NCBI GenBank assembly: GCA_034423775.1
Contig: CP139918.1
Location: 3,038,001 to 3,102,000 of the forward strand
Direction: 5' to 3'
From: Alphaproteobacteria bacterium US3C007
GTDB lineage: Bacteria > Pseudomonadota > Alphaproteobacteria > Rhodobacterales > Rhodobacteraceae
DNA: 64,000 nt
In this document: positions 44,369 through 53,397 of the stretch, piece by piece
Position numbering within the stretch: the first letter of the stretch is position 1
Layout of the letters: every line of letters begins with the position of its first letter
Notes under the pieces: model-generated
Seen by the model: only the letters and a program-made list of their open reading frames with translations
Databases searched by the model: none
Told to the model about the DNA's origin: nothing
Translations under genes and position numbers: made by a program

Positions 44369-46918
44369 ATGCTGCGTATTATTTTATCTTTTTTTGGGGG
44401 TGTTTTTACGTTCTTGACGATGTCGGTTGTTGCTTTTGCGTTAACAATCGGCGCTGTGTTTTGGATCTATGGCCGTGATCTTCCTTCACATGAATCATTG
44501 GCGCAATATAAACCGCCCACCATTAGCCGGATTTATTCTGGTGAAGGCCGTATTGTCGATGAATTTGCGCGCGAACGGCGGTTGTTTACCGGGGCCAAGG
44601 ATGTGCCGATTCTGATTAAACAGGCCTTTATTTCCGCTGAAGATAAAAATTTTTATTCCCATCCGGGATATGATTTGCGGGGTATTCTTTCTGCGGCGGT
44701 TGACGCGGCGCGCTCTGGTGGGCGCCGGGTCAGGGGGGCCTCAACCATCACGCAGCAGGTGATGAAGAACTTTTTATTGGATGGTTCGCGCCGCGCCGAG
44801 CGTAAAATCAAAGAAATTATTCTTGCCACACGGATTGAAAACACCTTGGATAAGGAGCGTATTTTAGAGCTCTATTTAAACGAGATTTTCTTGGGCCAAA
44901 ACTCATATGGCGTGACGGCGGCGGCGCAAACCTATTTCAACAAAACCTTGGATGAGTTGGCCCCTCATGAAGCGGCGTTTTTAGCCTCTCTGCCCAAAGC
45001 TCCGTCTGATTTTCATCCCGTCCGGCGCAAGCAGAGATTGCTAGATCGTCGCAATTACGTGTTAAAGGAAATGTGGCAAAATGGCTTTTTGGAAGAGGCG
45101 GCCTATCGCGCAGAAGCTGCGCAACCTTTGCTGTCGGTTCAAAATGGAGATTTTAAAAGCTTTCGATCAGCTCTGCCGCGCCGAGGGTATTTCAGCGATG
45201 AAATTCGTCGTCAATTAAGCGCTGATTTTGGCGAAGACGCTTTTTTCTCAGGGGGTATGACGGTCCGCGCCACCTTTGATCCTGAATTGCAAGCGGTTGC
45301 GGAAATTGCGCTTCAACGCGCGCTCGAAACCTATGACCGGGCGCAGGGCATTTGGCGCGGAACCGGCCTTTCAATTGATCCTGAGCGGCTAACCAGCGAA
45401 GACGCGTGGCGCGCAGCGCTAAGCGATATTGAGATGCCGCGCGGAATAAAGCTGGATGGGCAATGGTATCCAGCTGTTGTTCTCAAACTTGGCAAAAAAT
45501 CGGCACAAATCGGTATTGAAGGCGTTGAAGAGGATGAGGATGGGCATTGGATCCCCTCGCGCGATGTTATTTGGGCCAGCAAACAAAAAGCCGATGGCAG
45601 CCTTGGCCCAAAAGCCAAACGTGCGCCTGATCTTTTGTCGCTGGGCGATGTGGTGTTGGTGCGGGCCCTTCTGGATGAGGCGGGCGCGTTTGAAAGATGG
45701 TCTTTGCGCCAAGTGTCGGAAGTGCAGGGGGCGTTTATGGCCATGGATGTTAATACGGGCCGAGTTATTTCGATGCAGGGTGGATTTTCTTATGAAGCGT
45801 CTGTTTATAACCGCGCCACACAAGCAGACCGGCAGCCAGGATCTAGTTTTAAACCTTTTGTTTACGCAGCGGCGCTTGATAGCGGCTATTCACCCGCAAC
45901 AATCGTGATTGATGCACCGATTGAAATTGATACTCCGCAAGGGTTGTGGACGCCGCGAAACTCATCCGATAAGTTCTATGGCCCAACGCCATTACGCACC
46001 GGCATCGAACAGTCTCGTAATTTAATGACCATTCGGTTGGCCCAGGAAGTTGGGATGGATGTGATTGGAGATTATGCCGAACGCTTTGGCGTTTATGATC
46101 GTATGAACCCGTTTTTGGCGAATTCCTTGGGCGCGCAAGAAACCACATTATTCAGGATTGTTGCAGCTTATGCGATGTTTGCCAATGGCGGAGAACGCGT
46201 ACAACCCACCTTAGTGGATCGGATTCAAGATCGGTACGGAAAAACCATTTACAGTCATGATGAACGCGAATGCTTTGAATGTGGGTTTGAAACAATCCCT
46301 GCAAATCGCGCGCCGTTGATCGTTTCGAATCGCGAGCGCATAATGGATGCGACAACCGCTTATCAACTCACCTCGATGATGCAAGGCGTCGTAGACCGGG
46401 GGACAGCCCGCAACAGCATCAACTTAGAGGTGCCGGCAGCAGGCAAAACCGGCACGACCAACCAGTCAAAAGATGTTTGGTTTGTTGGATTTACCAGTAA
46501 TTTTGTTGCCGGTTGCTACATTGGACATGATTTTCCCAAGCCGCTTGGGAAACGCGCTTATGGCGGCGGCATGTGCGGTCCGGTTTTCAACGAATATATG
46601 CAAGCTGCCACAGAAAAATTCGGCGGCGGGCCCTTCACAGTGCCAGAGGGAGGCCAATTTATAAATATAGATCGTTTCACGGGCGCGCGCCTTCCAGATG
46701 AGGCAGAAGGCGACAATGTTGTGGCTGAATATTTTCGCGACGGCGAAGAGCCGGTATTTGGGGTGGCTTTTGACGGAGGGTTTGCGATGGGCAGCAATTT
46801 TGAGCGTGTAGATACCGAAGAACAAATCAGCCGCGAAATCCAGACCTCTTCAGGAAAAAGCGTCACGGTTGGGCCCAAAGCCAGTATTGGCACGCTCAGC
46901 TCTGGGGGGTTGTATTAA
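44369..46918 (+). CDS. mrcA: Penicillin-binding protein 1A (bifunctional glycosyltransferase/transpeptidase)
   Basis: An 849-residue inner-membrane enzyme. An N-terminal membrane segment (residues 5-32) is followed by the GT51 glycosyltransferase domain at about 55-230, with SAEDKNFYSHPGYD near 91 and GASTITQQVMKNF near 125. An OB-like insert follows. The transpeptidase domain has Ser-x2-Lys in QPGSSFKPFVY near 494, SRN in IEQSRNLMT near 549, and KTG in AAGKTGTTNQ near 693. AGGACGGGCG precedes the start. It is the polymerase and cross-linker of septal and side-wall peptidoglycan. Confidence 0.96.
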   Translation: MLRIILSFFGGVFTFLTMSVVAFALTIGAVFWIYGRDLPSHESLAQYKPPTISRIYSGEGRIVDEFARERRLFTGAKDVPILIKQAFISAEDKNFYSHPGYDLRGILSAAVDAARSGGRRVRGASTITQQVMKNFLLDGSRRAERKIKEIILATRIENTLDKERILELYLNEIFLGQNSYGVTAAAQTYFNKTLDELAPHEAAFLASLPKAPSDFHPVRRKQRLLDRRNYVLKEMWQNGFLEEAAYRAEAAQPLLSVQNGDFKSFRSALPRRGYFSDEIRRQLSADFGEDAFFSGGMTVRATFDPELQAVAEIALQRALETYDRAQGIWRGTGLSIDPERLTSEDAWRAALSDIEMPRGIKLDGQWYPAVVLKLGKKSAQIGIEGVEEDEDGHWIPSRDVIWASKQKADGSLGPKAKRAPDLLSLGDVVLVRALLDEAGAFERWSLRQVSEVQGAFMAMDVNTGRVISMQGGFSYEASVYNRATQADRQPGSSFKPFVYAAALDSGYSPATIVIDAPIEIDTPQGLWTPRNSSDKFYGPTPLRTGIEQSRNLMTIRLAQEVGMDVIGDYAERFGVYDRMNPFLANSLGAQETTLFRIVAAYAMFANGGERVQPTLVDRIQDRYGKTIYSHDERECFECGFETIPANRAPLIVSNRERIMDATTAYQLTSMMQGVVDRGTARNSINLEVPAAGKTGTTNQSKDVWFVGFTSNFVAGCYIGHDFPKPLGKRAYGGGMCGPVFNEYMQAATEKFGGGPFTVPEGGQFINIDRFTGARLPDEAEGDNVVAEYFRDGEEPVFGVAFDGGFAMGSNFERVDTEEQISREIQTSSGKSVTVGPKASIGTLSSGGLY

Positions 46919-47014
46919 AATTTGAAACAGTGCTGGCAAAGCAAAAGCGCTCGTCTTGTCAGTTCGGGCTGGCTTCTGTAAACCCTAGCGCAACGCTTTA
47001 AAACTGGGAAGCCT

Positions 47015-48142
47015 ATGCGCGCTGACATCGTAACGACTGTATCTGAAATCAACAAATCATTGGCCTTGCTTCGGCAACGTTTAAATTGGGACACCGTCTC
47101 GCATCGGCTGGAAGAATTCAACGCGCGGGTAGAAGATCCTGACCTCTGGAACAATCCAGACAGCGCGCAGAAATTGATGCGCGAACGCCAGACTCTTGTG
47201 GATGCGGTGGCGGTGCATGACAGTATCGCGCAAGATCTGAATGACAATGTTGAAATGATCGAACTGGGCGAAATGGAAGACGATCAAGAAGTAATTTCTG
47301 ATGCACAAAGCGCTTTGAACGAACTGGCCAAGAAAGCCGCTGCAAAAGAACTGGAAGCCTTATTGAACGGTGAGGCCGACAGCAATGATACGTTTCTCGA
47401 AGTGCATTCGGGCGCGGGTGGCACTGAAAGCTGCGATTGGGCCTCGATGCTGGCGCGGATGTATCTGCGATGGTCTGAGAAAGCTGGTTATAAAATCGAA
47501 ATGCAATCCGAAACGCCCGGGGAAGAGGCTGGCATTAAATCGGTGACCTATAAAATTAGTGGTCAAAACGCTTATGGCTGGCTGAAATCTGAAAGCGGGG
47601 TGCACCGTTTGGTGCGTATTTCTCCTTTTGACTCTGCCGCAAAACGGCACACATCCTTTTGCTCGGTGTGGGTCTATCCCGTGGTGGATGATAATATTGA
47701 TATAGAGGTCAACCCTGCAGATATACGGATCGATACATATCGCTCGTCCGGGGCCGGGGGGCAGCATGTGAACACCACCGATTCTGCGGTACGGATCACC
47801 CATCATCCAACAGGCATTGTGGTCACCAGCTCAGAAAAATCGCAACATCAAAACCGTGATATTGCGATGAAAGCCTTGAAGTCTCGGCTTTATCAAATGG
47901 AGTTAGACCGCCGTAATTCTGCCATTAACGAAGCTCATGAGAATAAAGGCGATGCCGGTTGGGGCAATCAAATTCGATCTTACGTTTTGCAACCGTATCA
48001 GATGGTGAAAGATCTGCGCACGGGACATGAAACCTCTGACACAAAAGGGGTTTTGGATGGGGATTTAGATGCGTTCATGGCGGCCACTTTGGCGCAGGAT
48101 GTATCAGGAAAATCAAGGGCAGAGGCCAGTGATCTTGACTGA
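47015..48142 (+). CDS. prfB: Peptide chain release factor 2
   Basis: A 375-residue class I release factor that reads UGA and UAA. The anticodon-like SPF motif is in VRISPFDSAAKRHT near residue 207, and the GGQ motif in RSSGAGGQHVNTTDSAVRI near 250. The reading frame is continuous from the ATG at 47015: there is no in-frame TGA near codon 25, so the programmed +1 frameshift used by many bacteria for autoregulation is absent. Length agrees with the family. Confidence 0.97.
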   Translation: MRADIVTTVSEINKSLALLRQRLNWDTVSHRLEEFNARVEDPDLWNNPDSAQKLMRERQTLVDAVAVHDSIAQDLNDNVEMIELGEMEDDQEVISDAQSALNELAKKAAAKELEALLNGEADSNDTFLEVHSGAGGTESCDWASMLARMYLRWSEKAGYKIEMQSETPGEEAGIKSVTYKISGQNAYGWLKSESGVHRLVRISPFDSAAKRHTSFCSVWVYPVVDDNIDIEVNPADIRIDTYRSSGAGGQHVNTTDSAVRITHHPTGIVVTSSEKSQHQNRDIAMKALKSRLYQMELDRRNSAINEAHENKGDAGWGNQIRSYVLQPYQMVKDLRTGHETSDTKGVLDGDLDAFMAATLAQDVSGKSRAEASDLD

Positions 48143-48292
48143 GCAGCGCGCTATCAGGTGTATCTTCTTTCAACCTTGGAACGCCAATTATCTGCGCTGC
48201 AATACCAAAATGACAAGGCATCGCAGCCTGAACATATTAACTATGTTTTGGCCGCTTCACGGCTGCGTATATAGCCAAAATAGCGTTCGAGA

Positions 48293-49702
48293 ATGAGCGC
48301 TCTGTTCAAAAGCGCGCTTGCGCAGGCAGAGTTGTTAAATAGGCGCCAAATCAGCGCGGTTGAACTGATGCAAGACACCTTGGCCCGCATCAAAACGATA
48401 AATCCGCAGGTTAATGCGATAATATCCCTGCGCGAGGAGGCGGATCTGCTAGTCCAAGCGGCGCAGGCGGATAAATCAAGCCGCACAGGTTGGATGCATG
48501 GACTGCCGATTGCGATTAAAGATCTGCATGATGTCAAAGATATGCCGAGCTCTATGGGCTCTGCGATCTTTGCAGATTACATCGCAGAAAAAGATGATAT
48601 TGCGGTTGCACGCGTGCGCGCCGCAGGGGCTATCATCATTGGAAAAACAAATACGCCCGAGTTTGGTCTAGGCAGCCATACATACAACCCGGTTCATGGC
48701 ACAACCTATAACCCCTATGATCTGAGCAAAAGCGCCGGGGGATCCTCTGGTGGGGCTGCGGCGGCGCTTTCTACCCGCATGCTGCCTTTGGCAGATGGCT
48801 CTGATATGATGGGTTCTTTGCGCAATCCAGCAGCTTGGAACAATGTCTACGGGTTTCGACCAAGCTTTGGATTGGTGCCCTCTGAGCCTGGCGCTGAGAT
48901 GTTTTTGCAACAAAACACCACGCAGGGCCCGATGGCCCGATCGCCCCGCGATTTGGCGGCGTTTTTAAGCGTGCAAGCAGGGCCTGACATGCGGCAACCT
49001 CAAGGTTTAAAAGCGCAAGATTACTTAAAGCTGATGCAGCCGGATTTAAACGGAAAGCGTTTGGCATGGCTGGGTGATTGGTCGGGGCAATTGCCAATCG
49101 AACACGAGCTAATTGGCGCATCAGACGCGGCGGTTCATGCGTTTACAGAGCTGGGGGCGGAAGTGGACAGTCTTGAGGCTCCGTTTTCCCTAGATGATAT
49201 CTGGCAAAGTTGGATCATCCTTAGATCTTGGGCAATTGCCTGTTCAGAAGCCACGCATTATCACACGCCCGATCACCGAAAACTGTTAAAACCCGAGGCG
49301 ATTTGGGAAATAGAGCGCGGTTTAAGCTTTACCGGCCAAGAGCTGCACGCAGCCAGCGTTTTGCGCACAAGCTGGTTTAGAAAATATACGAAACTTCTTG
49401 AAACCTATGATGCAATTATTTTGCCCTCGACGCAGATTTGGCCTTTTGATGCTAACAGACCCTATCCAACCCATATCAACGCTCACCCCATGGACAGTTA
49501 TCACCGCTGGATGCAGGTCGTAACGCCTGCCAGCCTATTGGGGGTGCCAGTGATCAATCTTCCTGCTGGGTTTGGCGCCGCAGGATTGCCCTTTGGGCTG
49601 CAGCTTATGGCGGCAAGGGGCGATGATTTACAGCTATTATGCATGGGTGAGGCGTGGCACAGGCATTGTGATTGGCCCTCGCTGAGACCGCCCCGCCTTT
49701 AA
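48293..49702 (+). CDS. Amidase-signature family hydrolase
   Basis: A 469-residue amidase-signature enzyme. The catalytic Lys is in LPIAIKDLHDV near residue 78, and the Ser-cisSer pair in SAGGSSGGAAAALSTR near 150-160. The rest of the protein follows the family pattern to the C-terminal VPVINLPAGFGAAGLPFGLQ. The substrate cannot be assigned: glutamyl-tRNA amidotransferase GatA is unlikely, because the neighbours are unrelated and the length and motifs fit the broad amide-hydrolase group. The 150 bases before it hold no gene. Confidence 0.88.
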   Translation: MSALFKSALAQAELLNRRQISAVELMQDTLARIKTINPQVNAIISLREEADLLVQAAQADKSSRTGWMHGLPIAIKDLHDVKDMPSSMGSAIFADYIAEKDDIAVARVRAAGAIIIGKTNTPEFGLGSHTYNPVHGTTYNPYDLSKSAGGSSGGAAAALSTRMLPLADGSDMMGSLRNPAAWNNVYGFRPSFGLVPSEPGAEMFLQQNTTQGPMARSPRDLAAFLSVQAGPDMRQPQGLKAQDYLKLMQPDLNGKRLAWLGDWSGQLPIEHELIGASDAAVHAFTELGAEVDSLEAPFSLDDIWQSWIILRSWAIACSEATHYHTPDHRKLLKPEAIWEIERGLSFTGQELHAASVLRTSWFRKYTKLLETYDAIILPSTQIWPFDANRPYPTHINAHPMDSYHRWMQVVTPASLLGVPVINLPAGFGAAGLPFGLQLMAARGDDLQLLCMGEAWHRHCDWPSLRPPRL

Positions 49703-49799
49703 CGCACCCGCCCAGTCTCTGCTGGTTTTGGTGAAAAGCATTGCACCGCCCGCTTGGGTTGGATATCCCCATTAAAAGCAATAAAAAAGGAAAAGAGCA

Positions 49800-50732
49800 T
49801 TGGCACGCGCATATGTTTGCCCGGGACAGGGTGCACAAACAATCGGAATGGGGCGGGCGTTATCTGAGGCCTATCCCGAGGCAAAAGCCGTTTTTCAGGA
49901 AGTTGATGACGCGTTGAACGAGAATCTGAGCGGGTTGATCTGGGAAGGGGACCTGAGCGCGTTAACCCTAACCGAAAACGCACAACCGGCGCTGATGGCC
50001 ACCTCTTTGGCGGCGTTTCGCGCGTTGCAATCAGAGGGTTTGGGCTTAGACGGTGTGGATTATGTGGCCGGCCATTCTTTAGGGGAATATTCGGCCTTGG
50101 CGATTGCAGGCGCTTTGTCAGTGGCAGATACCGCGCGCCTTTTGCGCAAACGCGGGCAGGCAATGCAAACGGCGGTGCCGGTTGGCATGGGGGCAATGGC
50201 CGCGATCCTTGGCCTTGACTTTTCAGCTGTTGCAAAGCTTGCAGCTGAGGCTGCCCAGGGCGAAATCTGTCAAGCCGCAAATGATAATGATCCAGGGCAG
50301 GTTGTCGTATCGGGGCATGTCGGAGCCGTGGAAAGAGCTATTGCTTTGGCCAAAGGGGCCGGTGCAAAACGCGCCTTGCTGTTGCCTGTAAGCGCTCCAT
50401 TTCACTGCGATTTGATGGCCCCAGCGGCGGCAGAAATGGCGCAAGCCTTATCAACGGTCGCTATCACGGCCCCAACAGTGCCGTTGGTCTGCAATGTCAA
50501 AGCTGAAGCCGTCAGCGCACCCGAACAAATCCGCGAGTTGTTATTCCAACAAATTACGGCCTCGGTGCGCTGGCGTGAATCGGTGCAGTGGATGGTTGAG
50601 CAGCAGGTATCAGAGATTTGGGAAATAGGCGCGGGTAAAGCGCTTTCGGGGATGGTGCGGCGTATTGATCGGGCTGTCGCTTGTAAAAACATCGCAACGC
50701 CTGATGACATATCCGCAGCGATAAGCACATAA
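49800..50732 (+). CDS. fabD: Malonyl-CoA:ACP transacylase
   Basis: A 310-residue enzyme that loads malonyl groups onto acyl carrier protein. The start is TTG at 49800, supported by AAAAAGGAAAAGAG upstream and by the N-terminus ARAYVCPGQGAQTIGMG that aligns exactly with FabD proteins. The nucleophilic Ser is in GHSLGEYSALA near residue 91, with the partner His in SAPFHCDLM near 202. It begins the cluster fabD-fabG-acpP-fabF-mltG. A weak start codon may set its level. Confidence 0.95.
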   Translation: MARAYVCPGQGAQTIGMGRALSEAYPEAKAVFQEVDDALNENLSGLIWEGDLSALTLTENAQPALMATSLAAFRALQSEGLGLDGVDYVAGHSLGEYSALAIAGALSVADTARLLRKRGQAMQTAVPVGMGAMAAILGLDFSAVAKLAAEAAQGEICQAANDNDPGQVVVSGHVGAVERAIALAKGAGAKRALLLPVSAPFHCDLMAPAAAEMAQALSTVAITAPTVPLVCNVKAEAVSAPEQIRELLFQQITASVRWRESVQWMVEQQVSEIWEIGAGKALSGMVRRIDRAVACKNIATPDDISAAIST

Positions 50733-50746
50733 GGGTGGAGTTTTAA

Positions 50747-51484
50747 ATGTATGATTTAAATGACAAAAGCGCACTAGTAACCGGAGCATCAGGTGGGATT
50801 GGCAGCGCGATTGCCCGTAAGCTGCACGCTGCGGGTGCCAAGGTGGCGTTAAGTGGAACGCGGCAGGAACCGCTTGAGAGGCTTGCTGAAGAACTGGGTG
50901 AACGAGCCTATATATTGCCCTGCAATTTAAGCGATATGGCCGCGGTTGAGGTCTTGCCCAAGCAAGCCATCGAAACCCTTGGTAGCCTTGATATCTTAGT
51001 GAACAACGCAGGTATCACCCGAGATAATTTATTCATGCGGATGTCAGATGAGGAATGGCAATCTGTGATCGATGTCAATCTCACCGCCACAATGAAGCTG
51101 TGCAAAGGCGCTTTGCGTGGTATGATGAAGTCCCGGTGGGGGCGGATTATCAATATCAGCTCGATCGTGGGCGCGACGGGCAATCCCGGTCAAGGCAATT
51201 ATGCGGCCTCAAAAGCTGGAATGGTTGGAATGTCAAAATCACTGGCCTATGAGGTGGCCAGCCGTGGTATAACGGTAAATGTGGTCGCGCCAGGGTTTAT
51301 CGCGACCGCAATGACGGATAAATTGGCTGATGATCGCAAAGAGGCAATTTTAGCACAAATCCCGGCGGGGCGGATGGGCGCCGCGGAAGATATTGCCAGC
51401 GCAGTTGCGTTTCTCGCAAGCGATGGCTCAGGCTATGTGACGGGCAGCACTTTGCATGTGAATGGTGGCATGGCGATGATTTAG
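50747..51484 (+). CDS. fabG: 3-oxoacyl-ACP reductase
   Basis: A 245-residue SDR reductase of type II fatty-acid synthesis. The NADPH motif TGASGGIGSAIA is near residue 12, NNAG near 87, and the catalytic Ser and Tyr-x3-Lys (YAASK) near 138 and 151. The C-terminus GSTLHVNGGMAMI is the FabG form. A ribosome site GGGTGGAG lies ahead of the ATG, 14 bases after fabD. Confidence 0.96.
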   Translation: MYDLNDKSALVTGASGGIGSAIARKLHAAGAKVALSGTRQEPLERLAEELGERAYILPCNLSDMAAVEVLPKQAIETLGSLDILVNNAGITRDNLFMRMSDEEWQSVIDVNLTATMKLCKGALRGMMKSRWGRIINISSIVGATGNPGQGNYAASKAGMVGMSKSLAYEVASRGITVNVVAPGFIATAMTDKLADDRKEAILAQIPAGRMGAAEDIASAVAFLASDGSGYVTGSTLHVNGGMAMI

Positions 51485-51486
51485 CG

Positions 51487-51504
51487 CGCGCCCAAAAGGG
51501 CGCG
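51487..51504 (+). terminator. GC-rich stem-loop after fabG
   Basis: CGCGCCC and GGGCGCG form a 7-bp stem with an AAAA loop just after the fabG stop. It has no T-run, so it may only reduce read-through into acpP or protect the upstream mRNA. Confidence 0.45.
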
Positions 51505-51578
51505 AACCGTTCAGCTAGACGGAAAAACCCAGAAGTTTTTAGATTTGACCGAAAAAGGCATATTTTTGCCGAAATCAT

Positions 51579-51606
51579 TTGCCTAATTAATAAGCTGTGC
51601 TATAGG
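51579..51606 (+). promoter_or_regulatory. Candidate acpP promoter
   Basis: TTGCCT (51579-51584) and TATAGG (51601-51606) are 16 bases apart in the 260-base gap between fabG and acpP. A separate strong promoter would fit the high expression of acyl carrier protein. The match is fair only. Confidence 0.4.
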
Positions 51607-51745
51607 CGGCGCAGAAGTGCCAGCGCGTGTTTGGCAAGGGCTCTTGACTGGTTGGCGCCTGTGGCTTAGGGAAACCACAAAACAGGTAAGACCCGCTCGC
51701 AGAGTGGTTAACTGGGCTCGGCCCGCATAAAATGAGGAATGAAAT

Positions 51746-51979
51746 ATGAGCGATATCGCAGACCGCGTAAAAAAGATTGTTGTGGAGCATCTTGGTGTTG
51801 AAGAAGATAAAGTTGCCGACAATGCATCATTCATTGATGACCTTGGCGCCGACAGCTTGGACACAGTAGAATTGGTCATGGCTTTTGAAGAAGAGTTCGG
51901 AATTGAAATTCCTGACGATGCCGCAGAAAACATCCAAACATTTGGGGATGCAGTTAAATTTATCGGTGAAGCGTCCTAA
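51746..51979 (+). CDS. acpP: Acyl carrier protein
   Basis: A 77-residue acidic protein that carries the growing acyl chain on a phosphopantetheine arm. The attachment Ser37 is in the motif [31 protein letters not shown] precedes the start. It lies between fabG and fabF and is followed by a strong terminator. Confidence 0.97.
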   Translation: MSDIADRVKKIVVEHLGVEEDKVADNASFIDDLGADSLDTVELVMAFEEEFGIEIPDDAAENIQTFGDAVKFIGEAS

Positions 51980-52005
51980 GCTTGCACCCTTAAATGCTGA
52001 ATTAC

Positions 52006-52036
52006 GCCTCTGTCAGAAATGGCAGAGGCTTTTTTT
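52006..52036 (+). terminator. Rho-independent terminator of acpP
   Basis: GCCTCTGTCA and TGGCAGAGGC form a 10-bp stem (one G-T pair) with a GAAA loop, followed by a run of seven T. It separates acpP from fabF, so fabF needs its own promoter or read-through. Confidence 0.9.
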
Positions 52037-52137
52037 ATTGCAAATCCGAAGTGCTAATTCTTGTGATTTCCAACAAATGGTCTTATTTAAAGAGCCTGAG
52101 TTTATAGGTAAAATAATTACATTAGAAGGACGGGCTG

Positions 52138-53397
52138 ATGCGTCGAGTGGTTGTCACAGGTCTTGGAATGGTAACGCCTTTGGCGAATGGCGTAGAGGCC
52201 ACGTGGTCACGCATCTTGGCCGGGCAATCCGGTGCAGGCTTAATCACGCGGTTTGACGCCGAGCAGGTTGCAACGAAGTATGCCTGCGAAGTGCCGCTTG
52301 GCGATGGCAGCGGCGCAAGCTTTAATGCCGATGATGTCCTAGCGGTCAAAGAGCAGCGGAAAATAGATGATTTTATCCTTTATGGGATCTCTGCCGCTGT
52401 TGAGGCAGTTGAGGATTCCGGCTGGATGCCCGAAGATGAAGCGGGGCGTCTGCGCACCGGAGTTATGATCGGATCGGGAATCGGTGGGCTTAATTCGATT
52501 GCCGAGACCGCCATTTTGATCAAAGAACGCGGACCACGTCGGGTTTCGCCGTTTTTTATCCCGGGAGCGTTGATCAATCTTGTCTCCGGACAGGTGAGTA
52601 TTCGTTTTCGCTTTAAAGGCCCAAATCACTCGGTGGTGACCGCCTGCTCCACGGGGGCGCATGCGATTGGCGATGCCGCGCGGTTGATCCAAACCAATGA
52701 TGCAGACGTGATGGTGGCCGGAGGTGCCGAAGCCGCCATTTCCGAAATCGGAATAGCCGGGTTTAACGCTTGTAAAGCGCTATCGACCAATTATGCCGAT
52801 AATCCCCAAGCGGCCTCGCGCCCTTATGATCGCAATCGTGACGGCTTCGTGATGGGCGAAGGCAGCGGCGTCGTTGTGCTGGAAGAATATGAGCACGCTG
52901 TTGCGCGCGGCGCCAAGATATACGCTGAAGTTTTGGGCTATGGGCTATCTGGGGATGCCTATCATATTACCGCCCCTTCTGAGGATGGCGAAGGCGGAGA
53001 GCGCGCCATGCGCGCTGCGCTGTCTAAAGCCGCATTGCAACCAGAGGCAGTTGATTACATTAACGCGCATGGCACTTCGACAATGGCGGATGTGATTGAA
53101 TTGGCGGCAGTGGAACGCATGATGGGTGAGGCGGCTTCAAATTTAACAATGAGCTCAACAAAATCCGCCACTGGCCACCTTTTGGGGGCTGCCGGCGCCA
53201 TTGAGGCCATCTTCACCATTCTGGCAATTCGCGATCAAGTGGCCCCCCCAACAATCAACCTTGATGATCTGGCGGTGGAAACAGCGGTTGATTTGGCGGC
53301 GAATAAAAAACGTCCGCGCAAAATTGACGTTGCACTTTCAAACTCATTCGGTTTTGGAGGCACTAACGCCTCACTCGTTTTGGGCAAAGCCCGCTAA
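52138..53397 (+). CDS. fabF: 3-oxoacyl-ACP synthase II
   Basis: A 419-residue condensing enzyme that elongates acyl-ACP with malonyl-ACP. The nucleophilic Cys170 is in VVTACSTGAHAIG, with the two histidines in INAHGTSTMADV near 310 and KSATGHLLGAAGAIEA near 347. GAAGGACGGGCTG precedes the start. The stop overlaps mltG by one base (TAATG), so the two are coupled. Confidence 0.96.
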   Translation: MRRVVVTGLGMVTPLANGVEATWSRILAGQSGAGLITRFDAEQVATKYACEVPLGDGSGASFNADDVLAVKEQRKIDDFILYGISAAVEAVEDSGWMPEDEAGRLRTGVMIGSGIGGLNSIAETAILIKERGPRRVSPFFIPGALINLVSGQVSIRFRFKGPNHSVVTACSTGAHAIGDAARLIQTNDADVMVAGGAEAAISEIGIAGFNACKALSTNYADNPQAASRPYDRNRDGFVMGEGSGVVVLEEYEHAVARGAKIYAEVLGYGLSGDAYHITAPSEDGEGGERAMRAALSKAALQPEAVDYINAHGTSTMADVIELAAVERMMGEAASNLTMSSTKSATGHLLGAAGAIEAIFTILAIRDQVAPPTINLDDLAVETAVDLAANKKRPRKIDVALSNSFGFGGTNASLVLGKAR

